Part shown: piece after piece, positions 10,781 through 23,431 of the stretch
Position numbering within the stretch: the first letter of the stretch is position 1
How the letters are laid out: each line of letters begins with the position of its first letter
From: Anticarsia gemmatalis
Taxonomy: Eukaryota; Arthropoda; Insecta; Lepidoptera; Erebidae
DNA length: 64,000 bases
Assembly: GCF_050436995.1 (NCBI RefSeq)
Contig: NC_134757.1
Coordinates: 10,118,501-10,182,500 of the forward strand
Reading direction: 5' to 3'
Translations under genes and position numbers: made by a program
Notes under the pieces: model-generated
Databases searched by the model: none
Seen by the model: only the letters and a program-made list of their open reading frames with translations
What the model was told of the DNA's origin: nothing

Positions 10781-10962
10781 CTAGCGGACCCGACGGAAGT
10801 TGTCCGGTCTACACGTCTTTAATTTGAAAATTTTCAACTTTTTTTAATAATCTAAACCATTCTCAGATTCCCTTGACACACACAAAAAATTTCATCAAAA
10901 TCGGTCCAGTCGTTTAAGAGAAGTTCAGTAACATACACACAGAAGAATTATATATGTAGAGA
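10781..10962 (-). repeat. Helitron-like short repeat, second subfamily
   Basis: On the minus strand it starts TCTCTACATATATAATTC and ends GACAACTTCCGTCGGGTCCG then CTAG, with A before and T after, the same boundary rule as the main Helitron-like family. The body contains AAATCGGTCCAGTCGTTTAA (plus strand 10898-10917), a phrase found in many insect repeats. Body sequence differs from the main family, so it is a separate subfamily or a different element type with similar ends. Confidence 0.5.
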
Positions 10963-11224
10963 TAAAGATTAGACGTAAGCATTTACAAAAAAATTATAAC
11001 AAAATACTTATATTATTTTACTAAATTACATTTTTAGTTCAAAAAATATAAGAAACCAACTAACAAACTTGACATAACCTGATGAAGTAAGAAAGTTCAA
11101 GTCGCGAGTTATTCGTGAACAACTGATTATAAGTTTGACAATCACTGGAACGGTTACAGTTATGTCACCTTGGACTTTATTTGAACTGTGAAAGTTTATA
11201 AGAGTTGTATATTATTATAGAACA

Positions 11225-11471
11225 CTAGCTGACCCACGCAACTTCGCTTGCGTCACATAAGAGAGAATTTTCCCCGTTTTTGTAACATTTTTCGTTGCTA
11301 CTCAGCTCCTAATGGCCGTAGCGTGAAGTTATATAGCCTAAAGCCTTCCTCGATAAATGGACTATCTAACACTGAATAATTTTTCACTTCAATCGGACCA
11401 ATAGTTCCTGAGATTAGCGCGTTCAAACAAACAAACAAACTCTTCAGCTTTATAATATTAGTATTAATAGA
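11225..11471 (-). mobile_element. Helitron-like nonautonomous element, family H
   Basis: Minus-strand copy. It starts TCTATTAATACTAATATTAT, has a (GTTT)n tract, a conserved body (CGCGCTAATCTCAGGAACTA, then GATAGTCCATTTATCGAGG) and ends GCAAGCGAAGTTGCGTGGGT then CAGCTAG. It sits between A and T. The GCAAGCGAAGTTGC segment can form a short hairpin about ten bases before the CTAG end. These traits fit Helitrons (TC start, CTRR end, A|T target), but no Rep/helicase is present. Confidence 0.65.
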
Positions 11472-13929
11472 TATGCTAACTAATACTATAATGCGTAATA
11501 CGAAAGCAACTTCCTACAAAAACAAAAATGTTTTTCCTTCACACAAACGATTGTTAATCTTAGAAATTTGTTATTTATGAAAGTATTTCATTTACGATTC
11601 CATTTGGTATGCTTTAATCATGAAGGAAAAGTCTTAAGAACGCGAGCTATTCCCATTATTATTACAACTCAAAGAAATATTACTGTAATCGTTGACAGGC
11701 TTGGTATGTTACTGGCTTTTTATGATTTAAATGAGTACAATGAAAATTAAGGTTGTTTTGTTTTTGGTTTATTTGTTGACGGTTGATTTTTATTTATTCT
11801 ATGAGAAGATTTATACATTTTATAGTAGGTATTGAATAATATGTCGTGTGACGATTAAACAACAAAAGAACTATCGTGGTAACGAACATAATATTTACTC
11901 TAACATTGAGTAGCGACTTATACCAACAAACGGATGACTACAATAAATACTATTAAAAAATGTAACAATTCTGATTGTTTTACAAAAAAGTAAAACAGAC
12001 AATCATTTTTATAGCCAACAACATTGTAAATGTCGACACATGTGTTAATTTATATACTTCTACTTACACACTTCAGGATATAACAAGCATAATGTTACAA
12101 ATTAGTTAATCAAAACTCATAACTATAATCACCTATCTAGTTACGTATACCTTGCACACTATTATTAAAGAAAACTGAGCTCTAAAACTAAAATGAAGCT
12201 TCCAATCTCTTCATACGTGCTACAATTTGCACCAAGCATAGCATAAATCATCCTTAACTTAGGGTCTTAACTTGCTCAGTAAGTGACGAAACGCCCTGCA
12301 CTATTTGTTATGATTTATGGACCACAGCATTAGTTAATGGATGTCTTGCAGAATGATATATTGACCTCGACAAGGAAAGTCGCAAGCCATATTCTTGTAC
12401 GAAGTTGAGGAAAAAAAACATTGACATTTTATAAATCGTTTAAGAATGGTAGGGATGGTGTTGTGGTGTTATAGTGACTCCCTTTGTGGTTCAGTAAAAA
12501 TATGACCCAGTGTCTCAGAGTCGATAATATGGATAGGTCAAAAATATATTGTTTAATTTTCGGTAAGCCATTGCATAGGCACTAAGCCTGCCAAGCTTAT
12601 GAAAATCGGAGTGACACATCTCTATACCTCGAAAAGCAAGTAAAGTCAGGTTGAGCATTTTCAACCAGTTAAATATCATAATCTTTTCCCAAATTATACT
12701 GTACTACCCCGTATTTAGTAATATCTGTGTTATGTTTACAAGATAATAGACTCACTTTTAACATAGGGACTAACCAAGAACATAAACTTGTGCTATACAA
12801 TAACAGTTAAAAAAAATCTAGTAACAAAAGGTTGATATTATACAACAGTCGTAATCTCTATTGTCCAGCCTTTAGCGGGTTATTTGGACCGAAGGAAAAT
12901 CTATTACTTTTCAACAATAGACCGAACAATATTAAAGAAAGATCAGTGAAAGATTACACTAGTGTATACTGGCTTACTCTCGCGGTTTCTGCTTGCATGA
13001 ACTTAAGAATTAGGATTTAAACTATATATATAACGCCAATTTTTTTTCGGTCTTACTATCTTGCGTATGGGTATACACGGGTCTATACAAGACATCCATA
13101 GAGTTAACTAAAGTAAAAATAATGATTAAACAGTTACGCAACTAATTGTATTTTGTGCAAAAAATACGAAAGTTCATTCGAAAATACGATAGTCAAAAGT
13201 TCATAATTATGCCGACATATTCATCAGAGAAAACATGGCGTAGTTTTACAAGGGATAGGGAAGCGATGTTTAGTTATATTTTAACCTCCAGCGTCCACTA
13301 GTTTACAGATTAGTCGAGACAATGACGACTACCACTACAAAAATCCACAAGTAATTTATCCAACAAAAACAAACACAATTTTAATTCAATACACGACTTA
13401 CTCCAAACATTATCAAAAGAAATAAATTGCTTTTACAATACATTAATTACGAACTAAAGAGACCAAAAAATAACAAATTACTGTATAATATTTTATAAAT
13501 TTGTTATAATATATTTGAAAGAACAAAGCTTTTAACTTTGGTCGCAGATCGGATTAGATTGGAAGTAAACGGAAGGTCATTGACATCGGGAAATTTGGAC
13601 GGCTTAGCCTCATTATTCTGAAGCACACTTTGACCTGTTTTGGCCTAAGCAGCTGTTCAAAGTCTGGATGATCTTTTACAGTCTTCATCAACTTATTTGA
13701 TATCTTTCTGATTAGTACAAATCGAAATAGTATCCCCGTTATTTAAATTTAGATAGACCTGGTTCTACTACTTTGAAATATCTAGTAGATAGCTTATTAG
13801 ATAAATTTTGTCAGTTGTTTTCGGGACTTTATTTAGATATTATTGGCTTACACTTATTCATAAACTTTGAAACTTATTTTAATGTTTTTATTACAGAAGA
13901 TCAGGAAAATATTGTCAATACCTTTTATA
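11472..13929. other. Intergenic, no gene seen
   Basis: About 2.5 kb of AT-rich sequence. Frames of about 60 codons (11568-11750, 12832-13020) show no domain. No structured repeat is recognised. Confidence 0.4.
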
Positions 13930-14177
13930 CTAGCTGACCCGCGCAACTTCGCTTGCGTCACTTAAGAGAATGGGTCAAATTTTTTCCCGTTTTTGTAACA
14001 CTTTCCGTTGCTACTCCGCTCCTTATGACCGTAGCGTGATGCTATATAGCCTATAGCCTTCCTCGATAAATGGGCTATCTATCACTGAAAGAATTTTTCA
14101 AATCGGACCAGTAGTTCCTGAGATTAGCGCGTTCAAACAAACAAACAAACTCTTCCGCTTTATAATATTAGTATAGA
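13930..14177 (-). mobile_element. Helitron-like nonautonomous element, family H
   Basis: Minus-strand copy with complete ends: begins TCTATACTAATATTATAAAG and finishes in CAGCTAG, flanked by A and T. Differs from the 11.2-kb copy by scattered substitutions and a short deletion after the ACTGAAAGAATTTTTC segment. Confidence 0.68.
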
Positions 14178-14487
14178 TTATAATCTACCCGAAAATACGC
14201 ATAACACATTTATCGTGATTTTACTTCACGTTTCGGCTAGGACCATATACCGTAGTTAGCAATTCATTGTGAGTCGTGTCGTAAACATTACACGTGGAAT
14301 GTTTTTGTCTGCCACGTGGCTCTATATTCATTACAAACATAAATTAAAGTTATAGGTACCTAATTTTGTAGCCTGTAATCAGTACAGTTCCTGTAAATTG
14401 CGAGATTTCAAGATTTAAGTCTATTACAGCCCAATGCGGGTTTACATACTTTTAAGAACAGTAATGAGCTTTGATTATCCAGTAGAC

Positions 14488-14680
14488 CAGTACCTCGATT
14501 CTCTACCATTATCGACTACCGACAACCGACCAGCTATCGAAATTTTGACATTTAGAATGTACTTCCAAAAAAGTTTCTACGACGCCCGTCAGAGGCGCTG
14601 ATCAGATTTTCATGCAAAATTTCTCGATGACAGGTCGGTTGTCGGTAGTCGATAATAATTGAGAATTGTGCGACAGGCTT
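14488..14680. mobile_element. MITE family A, complete copy
   Basis: Long inverted termini: the left carries ATCGACTACCGACAACCGAC (14511-14530) and the right the reverse complement GTCGGTTGTCGGTAGTCGAT (14633-14652), extending outward with mismatches. The core GACATTTAGAATGTACTTCC and GCGCTGATCAGATTTTCATG recur in copies at 20.2, 20.4, 43.9 and 59.2 kb. No reading frame. Superfamily and target duplication are not resolved. Confidence 0.7.
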
Positions 14681-14990
14681 CCAAGGTTCTAATAAATGAT
14701 TTTCATAATCTTCTTTGAATACGAAACCAATCTAACTGTCCCACTATTTCTTGGAACAACAAACTGCATACAAATCAGTACAGTCTATACAGAATTAACG
14801 ACGCGTTGTTTGAAAGTCCATTCTTCAACGGTTTGACAGATAGTGGACGTATCAATACCATTGTACCGATCACGTATTGATTTACTGCTGAATAAAACAT
14901 ACTGTGTGTACTCAGGCTTCTAGACGGTCATTTACCGGTTAGTTTCATGGAGGTTTTGATTGCTAAATGTATAAAACCCTTAATTCTGAC

Positions 14991-15158
14991 TGGCGCAGTG
15001 GTTAAGGTCGTCACGCCGCTTCCATTGCGTGGGGGGTGGTCGTGGGTTCGGTTCTCACACGGAACAATTATTTTATATAAAAAAAATAAGCTGTAATTTT
15101 TGTCCGTTGTTTGTTTGTTTGTAAGGTGCCCCCGACACAAGAGCAACTCTTAAGTCTT
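14991..15158 (+). repeat. tRNA-derived SINE, family A
   Basis: The head has TGGCGCAGTGGTTAAGG (A box position) and GTCGTGGGTTCGGTTCTCAC (B box, with a T-arm-like GTGGG/CTCAC stem), then a body with TTTTTGTCCGTTGTTTGTTTG and the tail phrase GACACAAGAGCAACTCTTA. Copies occur at 37.4, 40.4 (minus), 45.9, 55.9 and 60.8 kb. Confidence 0.8.
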
Positions 15159-15397
15159 TTTAAAAGAAAAATGTATTTCGTGTTCTTGATATCGATATGG
15201 TATATTTATCGTGGTTATGTTGGCGGAAGTCTCTAATCTTAGGAATAAATAATTTAATCGTGATTGGAATTTCCTTACTGTATGTTTTTCTATAACATGT
15301 TAAGATTAGCAGACGGAAAAACTCTATAATTAAATTGTTTTAACCAAATACAATTTATATTTTTCTACAGAAAAAAATATACTCTATTCATCGCGTC

Positions 15398-15503
15398 GGT
15401 AAAATTTTGACGCATGGTGGTAAAAACATGACGTACGTCGGTAAAAACATGACATTTGGCGGTAAAAATCGTCTCGTATGTCTGTCGTATGTTTTTACCG
15501 ACG
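15398..15503. repeat. 21-bp tandem repeat with inverted partner
   Basis: GGTAAAA starts at 15398, 15419, 15440 and 15461, an exact 21-base period, in units such as GTCGGTAAAAACATGACATT. Then ATGTTTTTACCGACG at 15489-15503 is the exact reverse complement of 15 bases in the third unit (CGTCGGTAAAAACAT), allowing a hairpin. A further CGTAAAAACATAATGCG follows in direct orientation. Confidence 0.75.
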
Positions 15504-17454
15504 TAAAAACATAATGCGTGTTGGTTAAATGTCTACCAGTATTCAGCTGTGTTTGGTATCAAAACAGTTGGCATAGCGATCGTATTAACTTGGTTCTTAT
15601 TTATGACTGGTTTGTATAAAACATTCATAGCAGTGATTTATTGTGTTTGCTTTTTACTTTATTTTCTTGGCTGTGACTCTGATTTATCGCTGATATATGC
15701 GTGATAATCTTTGGTAAGATGCTCGAAATATAGTAAAAGACTGATAAATTTGTCAAGTAATTATTTATATTTGGCTGTATAACCCGCAATATGACATATC
15801 CCAGTATTTAGCTTATGATCATTATTGAAACACAATACTATTATTTCCATGATCCCATATGAGTGTCAGACAAGAAATTCAAAACAATAGAATTTTCAGT
15901 TCAGACCAAGCTAAGACCTTGTCATAAAATTAACAGAACAAAACGTGAGAATCAAAACGATATACCACAAAATTTCATTTGATGTCAGCTTATCGTAAGT
16001 TTTTAACAATTACAAAAAAAATGGATATTTATTTTAATTTGTATACAGGCTAACGTGTTGTATGTCACTTGAGCTAAAGTTCTAGATTTTTTTGTGTAAC
16101 CCATATGAAGTTCACCCAAGACTTTTGTTATAAGTTTTTTCCTAAGTTATGACACAACAATATTAATATTTGGGACGTTCAACTGTTACGTGTAGTGTTT
16201 GAAGTTTCATGTTGTAGTTCGAGGTCTTTCCTAATATTTATTGGCGGCGTAAACCTTTGCTTCAATAAAAGTGTGTTCCTGCGTATATGTAAATGTAAAA
16301 TATTTGTACATTTTTGTGACTTACCTAGATTTTTTTTTAATATCATACTGTACCACTACATACAATAAGCACTACTAAAAACAGGCAATTGATTGCTATA
16401 TTTCGTAAAAAAAGTAAGTTGTACAATTTTCAGAACAATTTGAGGAACAAAGTAAATATAATTTTAAAAACCGTTTAAGGCGAGCTTCCTGTTATGTTAT
16501 AATTTTACAATAGCTTATATTATTATACATACTTACTTTATTATTTTTACCAAAAACAGGAACTCGCGTTTATAGCCACGTGCAACGTGTGACCTATTAC
16601 AAAATTTTAACGATTATACCACAAAATATAAACTAAACTCTTCATTCTTCTTCACTCTTATATCGTTTCATACCATCGCTTGTTACTACGCCAAGGTACG
16701 CTTATAATAATTTTATAGTAAGCCTTGCGTGTGTACATGTAATCCTTCAAGCAAATCGTAAGTGAGCATTGTTTGACAACGATCTCAAAGTAATCGCCGC
16801 GGGATTTAATACAATTATATTGTACGATTACTGTACGGGTCAAGGTTTTTTTCGGTTGAAATTGAATTTTTGACTTTGAAGAAAAATATTTGTGGTTTTG
16901 TTAAAAATTATAAGCAGAGGTTTGATTATGCTAGATTGTAGTTATTTTAGTACACGTTGTTTTGTACAACAATTTTAGTACAACTAATACTGCATTAATT
17001 TCACAAACAATGATTTTTTAATTGTAATCTGGTTTATACTGGTCGTATTTTTTGTTAAAGAAATATTTAATAAGTTATATACTTAATTATATTATTAAAA
17101 TTAGTCATAAATATTTTGTTATAAATAAACTAAGTAAGTTAATAAGTTAACTTACAGAACTATTAGATTACCTACTATTAAAATAATATTATTTTAAAAC
17201 ATGAAACTTAAACTTATTAGAAACACAATTTATTTCTACTTACATTTACTATCAGATTCAATCTTCGCTTCATATTTCAGTAAATTCAATAATTCTACAC
17301 TCATTTTCTTTAAACGGACAAGTAATTAACAAAAAGTTGTTTTATATTCCAACAAACATTTAAACTTCACTTTACCATTCCTAAAAAATACGAAACAATA
17401 TTTTTGAAACGAAAATAAAATTTTTGAAACACAGATTTTTTTCGTATTGTATTT
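15504..17454. other. Intergenic, no gene seen
   Basis: AT-rich sequence with no supported feature. Confidence 0.4.
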
Positions 17455-17560
17455 CGTAGCCGATAGCGGCGGAGCGCGGCGTGTGGCTACGCCGGCCTAC
17501 GACGTAGCACTGGCGTAGCGATACCGTCGAACCGCGTTGGTATCGGGATCGCACGAATGG
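17455..17560. other. GC-rich island with internal complementary words
   Basis: Around 100 bases of GC-rich sequence with several inverted CGTAGC/GCTACG words (CGTAGCCGATAGC, GTGGCTACGCCGG, ACGACGTAGC). Could be a decayed repeat; I cannot name it. Confidence 0.4.
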
Positions 17561-18794
17561 TTTGTTTAATTTAAATTCGGTATACCGCAGCTGTCATTCT
17601 CATGTGGGACTTTTTAACCGCATTGTAGAATATAAAGTGTTCACGTTTCATTGGAAAATTAATATGTATTTTCGTTCTAAATGGTCACGTTTTTATACGA
17701 ACCCGTGGACTTTGAAAATATTTTGTGCGAATACTTTTTAGTGGATTGTCAAAACGGAATACGTTTCTTGCAAACCATTGAAATTAAATTTCAATTTCTT
17801 TGTAAAAGCATCTTGATATTCTGGGTTAATGAAATTTAAATTCATACTCTCATTTAAAATTCTGTGTTTTAATGCCTCTAGTAGTATTCATCATTTCGTC
17901 ATTTTTGACAAATCGGGTCATAAAATCGCATTTTATAGGAAAAATGTGTTTTACATTAAAATCGTTCGGAACACAATTCCGTCTTATCCGCTGTGAATTA
18001 GATTACCATAAGGGATGAAGGAAGGGTGGATATTAAAATATAAGGCAGAGGCAGATGTACTCGCGGGGATGTAGGCTTGCGTATTTACAATATAAATAGG
18101 TTAAGTATTTGTTTACGATGTGATATATGAAATCATAATTGGATTTGTAAATGCAATGGATCCGTTTTTTGACTTCTCATAGATTTGATAGACATGTTTA
18201 ATTTGCAATATAGGTTTTTATCTTGATGGGTTTTTGTATAGAAAAGGATGTGTGTATTTTTTTGATACTTAACAAAATGTTTATATGATGTTAGAAAGCT
18301 TGCAGTTAAATAACGTATTGACACAAAAAATGTAAACTTAGATTTCGATTGTCGATGGCATACTCTGCTAAACCTGCACAAAAAAAAATCCACAGTAAGA
18401 CAACCGAAGACCTCTTTTGATCAGTGACCACATAAACTGCAGGTGTACTGTATCCGTTTCCTTTTTAGCCAACCATGAAATATTATGGATCATCTTTCAA
18501 AACCATATATTATTAAGTCGTAGTTCAAATGTCCATTGGGTTACTAGTGACTATTGGATAGTTTTACTTGAGTTATATTCTTTGATAAAAATAGATGATG
18601 TGATAGAGGAAGAGATATCATATTTCTACATGGGATTGCCGGTCGTATACTGCAAAGGAAAGTCTATCACAAATTCAGTATAAAAAATAAACCTTGGCTG
18701 AACTTTGTGGTCTGATCAGTAGTATAGTATACCTATACGATACTGGTTGTGCGTCGTGCTACTGGTTCTTTCTAATTAATATAAGAATATTTCT
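17561..18794. other. Intergenic, no gene seen
   Basis: Frames of 86-88 codons at 18133-18393 (minus) and 18417-18683 (plus) have no domain and are AT-driven. Nothing supported. Confidence 0.4.
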
Positions 18795-18960
18795 TAATAG
18801 GAACCTGGAGTGGCGTAATGTGTCCGGTATATCGCAATAGGCTCACTTGGCTGCCCTTATTAAATGGGACTAACACTGTAATTTGCTATACGCTGATGCA
18901 TTTCGTGAACTTGTGCCTTTGGGTATAGCAGGTGTAATATTATGTACCTATATTATGTAT
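18795..18960 (+). repeat. SINE-like repeat, family B, 5'-truncated
   Basis: Shares the body order of the 6.15-kb copy: TGTCCGGTATATCGCAATAG, ATTAAATGGGACTAACACTG, GGTATAGCAGGTGTAATATT. The B-box head is missing. Confidence 0.6.
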
Positions 18961-19225
18961 CATTAGATAATCATCTTCAACATACAAAACAGTATTCAAT
19001 AATCGTCCATGTAAAACATTCACTAATAGCTTACGAACACAATGTCAATGACAGAAAGTAAGTACAACACAATCGATATGCGAGCGATCAATGGCCGTTA
19101 CTTCTACCCGCACATTATTTATGAATTTACTTGTTAAGGGCAGGTTTTTAGTAAAAGTAAGGAAAAAATACGAATTTTGATTTTAATATGAAGTTAAGTT
19201 TTATCCCCAAATCATTCACTACTCA

Positions 19226-19560
19226 ATCAGTCTAGCCTTTCTTACAACTATGTTGAATTCGGCTTCTTATCTCACTGGATGCAGATTGCTCATTAAATAC
19301 CAGTATTTTACATGGAGCTACTGCCTATTGGATCTCTACAACCCAGTTATCTAGGTTATAACACGATACTCCTGTGGTAAGACTGGTTATCAGCTTTTAA
19401 AACTTCTGACAACTGTTAACGACAGTCAAAGGTCATCAAAAACCGGCCCTTTTACCTGGCTTCCGAAACACGGAGGAACTCGATATGTATAAGATGGTCA
19501 ATCCACAGAACAACCTCAGCAAACGTAGCTTATTCCCAGAGTGTGTTATTTAGCCATGAG
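19226..19560 (-). repeat. SINE-like retroelement, family C, uninterrupted at the MITE site
   Basis: Colinear with 51376-51910: CCTTTCTTACAACTATGTTG, ATACCAGTATTTTACATGGA, CAACCCAGTTATCTAGGTTA, GTTAACGACAGTCAAAGGTC and AACTCGATATG occur in the same order. It lacks the mariner-type insertion and therefore shows the empty site. The head at the right end is decayed. Confidence 0.65.
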
Positions 19561-19689
19561 CATCATCCCCTATTACAGGTGCTAAAGATTTTAGACGCGC
19601 TACTATTGATATCAGTTATAATTTGTAGGTGAGGTACTCTCTGTATCGTTGACTATCATACGTGTAAGCATTGGACTTAATTCAATAAA

Positions 19690-19800
19690 TTACTTGATTT
19701 TGAACGATATCTTTGCAAAATTGTAACAAAATCCGTTGCGTAGTTTAGCCGTGAAAGCTTACCAAACAAGCAAACTTTTGTAATCCTAATATTCGCAAGA
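19690..19800 (-). repeat. Degenerate insect repeat tail
   Basis: AAAATCCGTTGCGTAGTTTA followed by GAAAGCTTACCAAACAAGCA and TAATATTCGCAAG resembles the conserved part of common lepidopteran dispersed repeats. Boundaries are uncertain. Confidence 0.35.
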
Positions 19801-20149
19801 AAAGTAAGTTTGTATGAGTAATATAACTACATATTTAATTAACAGCCACCCGAGCTATTTAAGATAATAAGCATTTAATATGCAAATTGGAGATTTTCTA
19901 AATGACGCTAAAAATCAGATCAAAATCTGTAATGTAGGTAGTTAAAAAGAAATATGTGCACATTAAAAGCAGATAAATAGTCATTTAGTTTTTAGTGACT
20001 TGTAAGTCATTTCTAGTGCGCCCATCTTTCAGTTATTTGACAATTTATTTTATTTTAATTGTAGTTTCTGTTCGCAACGTAGACAAATTTCTCGGTATAT
20101 TTTTTTATTATTATTTACCTTGTTGTTAGTGGTCACCATAGTTTCAAAA

Positions 20150-20295
20150 TTGTGACGAGCGCTTGACATTTGAAATGTACTGTCAAAATAGTTACTACGA
20201 CGGCCGCTAGAGGCGCTGAACCGAAAGCCATAACAAATTTTTCGATAGCTAGCCGTTGTTGGTAGTCAATAGTGATAGAGAATTGCGGTACAGGA
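20150..20295. mobile_element. MITE family A, partial copy
   Basis: Contains TTGACATTTGAAATGTACTG, ACGACGGCCGCTAGAGGCGC and the right terminus with GTTGTTGGTAGTCAATAGTG, in the same order as the 14.5-kb copy. The left terminus is missing or decayed. Confidence 0.6.
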
Positions 20296-20374
20296 ACCAA
20301 CATTTTACGTTCGTAACTTTTGTATTTGTAATACAGTAGCGCCAATCTGTACAGTCGGTACTGTCGAGTATCAA

Positions 20375-20680
20375 AAGTTTGACATTTAGAATGTACTGCC
20401 AAAATACTTTCTACGACGGCCGTCAGAGCGCTGATCAGGGGGACTATCACGTATCTCAGTTGACAACTATTTGAAAGCCATTATGCTGTACATTGTTTTC
20501 TCCCTTAGAATACAGTGATTAACACGTTACTTCAAAGCAGCAATGTACTGAATAGTGGCCATAAATTTGACATACACTAGTTGACAACTGAGATATGTGA
20601 CAAGCCCGCATGCAAAATTTCTTGATGACAAGCCGGTTGTCGGTAGTCGATAGTAGTAGATCGGGCTACAGAAAGAAGCG
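20375..20680. mobile_element. MITE family A, copy interrupted by another MITE
   Basis: The left half ends GAGCGCTGATCA at 20437 and the right half resumes GCATGCAAAATTTCTTGATG at 20608, then CCGGTTGTCGGTAGTCGATA. In the 14.5-kb copy these halves are nearly contiguous. The intervening 170 bp is a different inverted-repeat element. Confidence 0.65.
20438..20607. mobile_element. 170-bp MITE family B, nested inside a family A MITE
   Basis: The left end reads GGGGGACTATCACGTATCTC then AGTTGACAACTA; the right end on the other strand reads GGGCTTGTCACATATCTC then AGTTGTCAACTA. The target duplication is not clear. No coding capacity. Confidence 0.6.
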
Positions 20681-21038
20681 TAGTACGATACAAGTAGTTT
20701 GTACTTTTTCCAACGTGGTTTTATATAACTTTCTTGCATGTAGTTTTTAATCATAGTTCTTAAACTTTCAGTTGCATGATTAACGAGGTGACTTAGCCCG
20801 AATGGCGGTTCCAACTTGCTTGTAACTTATATAAAAGTCAAATCATGTTGAAGTGGTGCTATAAAAAGTGAATATTTAATAAAGATCATCAAAAAATATT
20901 TAATTTATTAATTAGACATAAGAATTACATTGATTGTGTTTGGTTTGTTTGTTTATTTGTTTGGTGCCCAAATAATAAGTATTTTAATTAATAAATTCTA
21001 CTATCACACACATGAAAGTTTGTAAGGATGTAGTATGA
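20681..21038. other. Intergenic, left flank of the 2.77-kb element
   Basis: AT-rich. The last part (GAAAGTTTGTAAGGATGTAG at 21013-21032) belongs to a dispersed repeat that continues beyond the element at 23811. Confidence 0.4.
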
Positions 21039-21680
21039 TACCCAACTAGCACACAAGCTGCTTATACAGTCGTTATACAGCCTGATAGTTGCATAAGAGT
21101 CGTTCAAATGCTGTACAATTCTCTATAAGTTGTATACTAGCTATTTAAAAAACCCTTTAACAGCTAGGCGGGACAGTAGCCGTTTAGTAGGAAACTAATG
21201 ACTTATAGTGATATATGAGCATGTAATTGCATCGCTAGACAGCCTAGGGAAGTATAACTGAGTTAATGGAATCTTCTATAACACCGTTAACTGTATAAGG
21301 GGACTTTAGGAGATAAAGGAGTTTAAACGGAGTTATGCGTTGCGCTTATAGCGCTCAAGAGCGTAAATAAGCTTTTTGTAATGCCTTAGGTTCTATAACA
21401 GATTTTTTTAGGGCTAGTGTATTACTCATCTATAAAAGAGTTGCGTAGGTCTTTAATAGCGCCTTGAGCGTTATATCAGATATTTATATGGCTTCTGTAC
21501 GGCAAATAGATGTATAAGGTATCATTCGAAACATTTTTACAGCCATGGGGATTACAGAATTATGTTAAGCACCTAAAGCGCTATAACCGAGTAATATACC
21601 TTTATACTAAAGCTTAAAATTATTATCATAATATATTTACATAGGTGCAGTGGTGGTTCAGTCTGTCAACTGTTTTTAAA

Positions 21681-22749
21681 GAATAAATAAAATAAATAAA
21701 TAAAATAAATAAAATAAATAAAATAAATAAAATAAATAAAATAAATAAAATAAATAAAATAAATAAAATAAATAAAATAAATAAAATAAATAAAATAAAT
21801 AAAATAAATAAAATAAATAAAATAAATAAAATAAATAAAATAAATAAAATAAATAAAATAAATAAAATAAATAAAATAAATAAAATAAATAAAATAAATA
21901 AAATAAATAAAATAAATAAAATAAATAAAATAAATAAAATAAATAAAATAAATAAAATAAATAAAATAAATAAAATAAATGAAATAAATGAAATAAATGA
22001 AATAAATGAAATAAATGAAATAAATGAAATAAATGAAATAAATGAAATAAATGAAATAAATGAAATAAATGAAATAAATGAAATAAATGAAATAAATGAA
22101 ATAAATGAAATAAATGAAATAAATGAAATAAATGAAATAAATGAAATAAATGAAATAAATGAAATAAATGAAATAAATGAAATAAATGAAATAAATGAAA
22201 TAAATGAAATAAATGAAATAAATGAAATAAATGAAATAAATGAAATAAATGAAATAAATGAAATAAATGAAATAAATGAAATAAATGAAATAAATGAAAT
22301 AAATGAAATAAATGAAATAAATGAAATAAATGAAATAAATGAAATAAATGAAATAAATGAAATAAATGAAATAAATGAAATAAATGAAATAAATGAAATA
22401 AATGAAATAAATGAAATAAATGAAATAAATGAAATAAATGAAATAAATGAAATAAATGAAATAAATGAAATAAATGAAATAAATGAAATAAATGAAATAA
22501 ATGAAATAAATGAAATAAATGAAATAAATGAAATAAATGAAATAAATGAAATAAATGAAATAAATGAAATAAATGAAATAAATGAAATAAATGAAATAAA
22601 TGAAATAAATGAAATAAATGAAATAAATGAAATGAAATAAATGAAATAAATGAAATAAATGAAATAAATGAAATAAATGAAATAAATGAAATAAATGAAA
22701 TAAATGAAATAAATGAAATAAATGAAATAAATAAAATAAATAAAAAAAA
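21681..22749. repeat. 9-bp minisatellite, about 119 units in two blocks
   Basis: Unit AAATAAATR. The first about 300 bases (to 21980) carry A at the variable position; 21981-22724 carry G in every unit; a few A-type units close the array. A single 5-base unit (GAAAT) near 22629 breaks the phase. Because the unit is a multiple of three, the minus strand is open for 364 codons and would give Phe-Ile-Tyr and His-Leu-Phe runs; the open frame follows from periodicity and is not a gene. Confidence 0.95.
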
Positions 22750-23431
22750 ATGATTTTCAAACTATTTTAATATTCAACGACTGACCTCTAAAAGTACGAG
22801 TAAAATGCTGGTGTGCGACCAAAACAATTATATTGAAGCACTCCTATGCCACAACTGCAAAACCTTGAGGTCTACAACAGCAAACACTAGAGCCTTTGTA
22901 CAGCTTATGGCGCTAGAGCAGATGTAACCAACTCTGAGAGCTGCTTGATCGAGACGCCATTATAGCATTTGGTAAACATATTTTTTGAGGTTATTACGAT
23001 CTTTTGAAGATCATATAAATCTATAGCCTGGTAACGTTAACATAATTAAAATCATTTTTTATTACCTATAACCCTAATTAAATTATCTGTAACCCTCAAA
23101 GTCTTATTTATGTTCAAAATACAATTTCCAAATCCACATTATATCTATATAATTTTTGCATTTAAAACTGAATATTTTGAGGGCGCATGAAAATATTGAC
23201 GATAATATACATATATATTGACAGCAAACTGGAACTCGCACTTTCATATCACGTACACAAAGAAATAAAAGCGATAGACTACTTGTTATTTTAATAATCC
23301 AATCCGTAAAAATAAAATGTCTCCTCATTTGTCACTGATGATTCATTTTAAAAAAATATATTTAGTTTACACCATAATAAACCGACCATATTACTAATTT
23401 AGAGCGTTAGCATTTATAACCGTTACACAGT

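Noticed and set aside
21666..22760. A 364-codon open frame on the minus strand
   Set aside because: It is a translation of the 9-bp minisatellite; a unit length divisible by three without stops keeps frames open. No start context or other coding sign.
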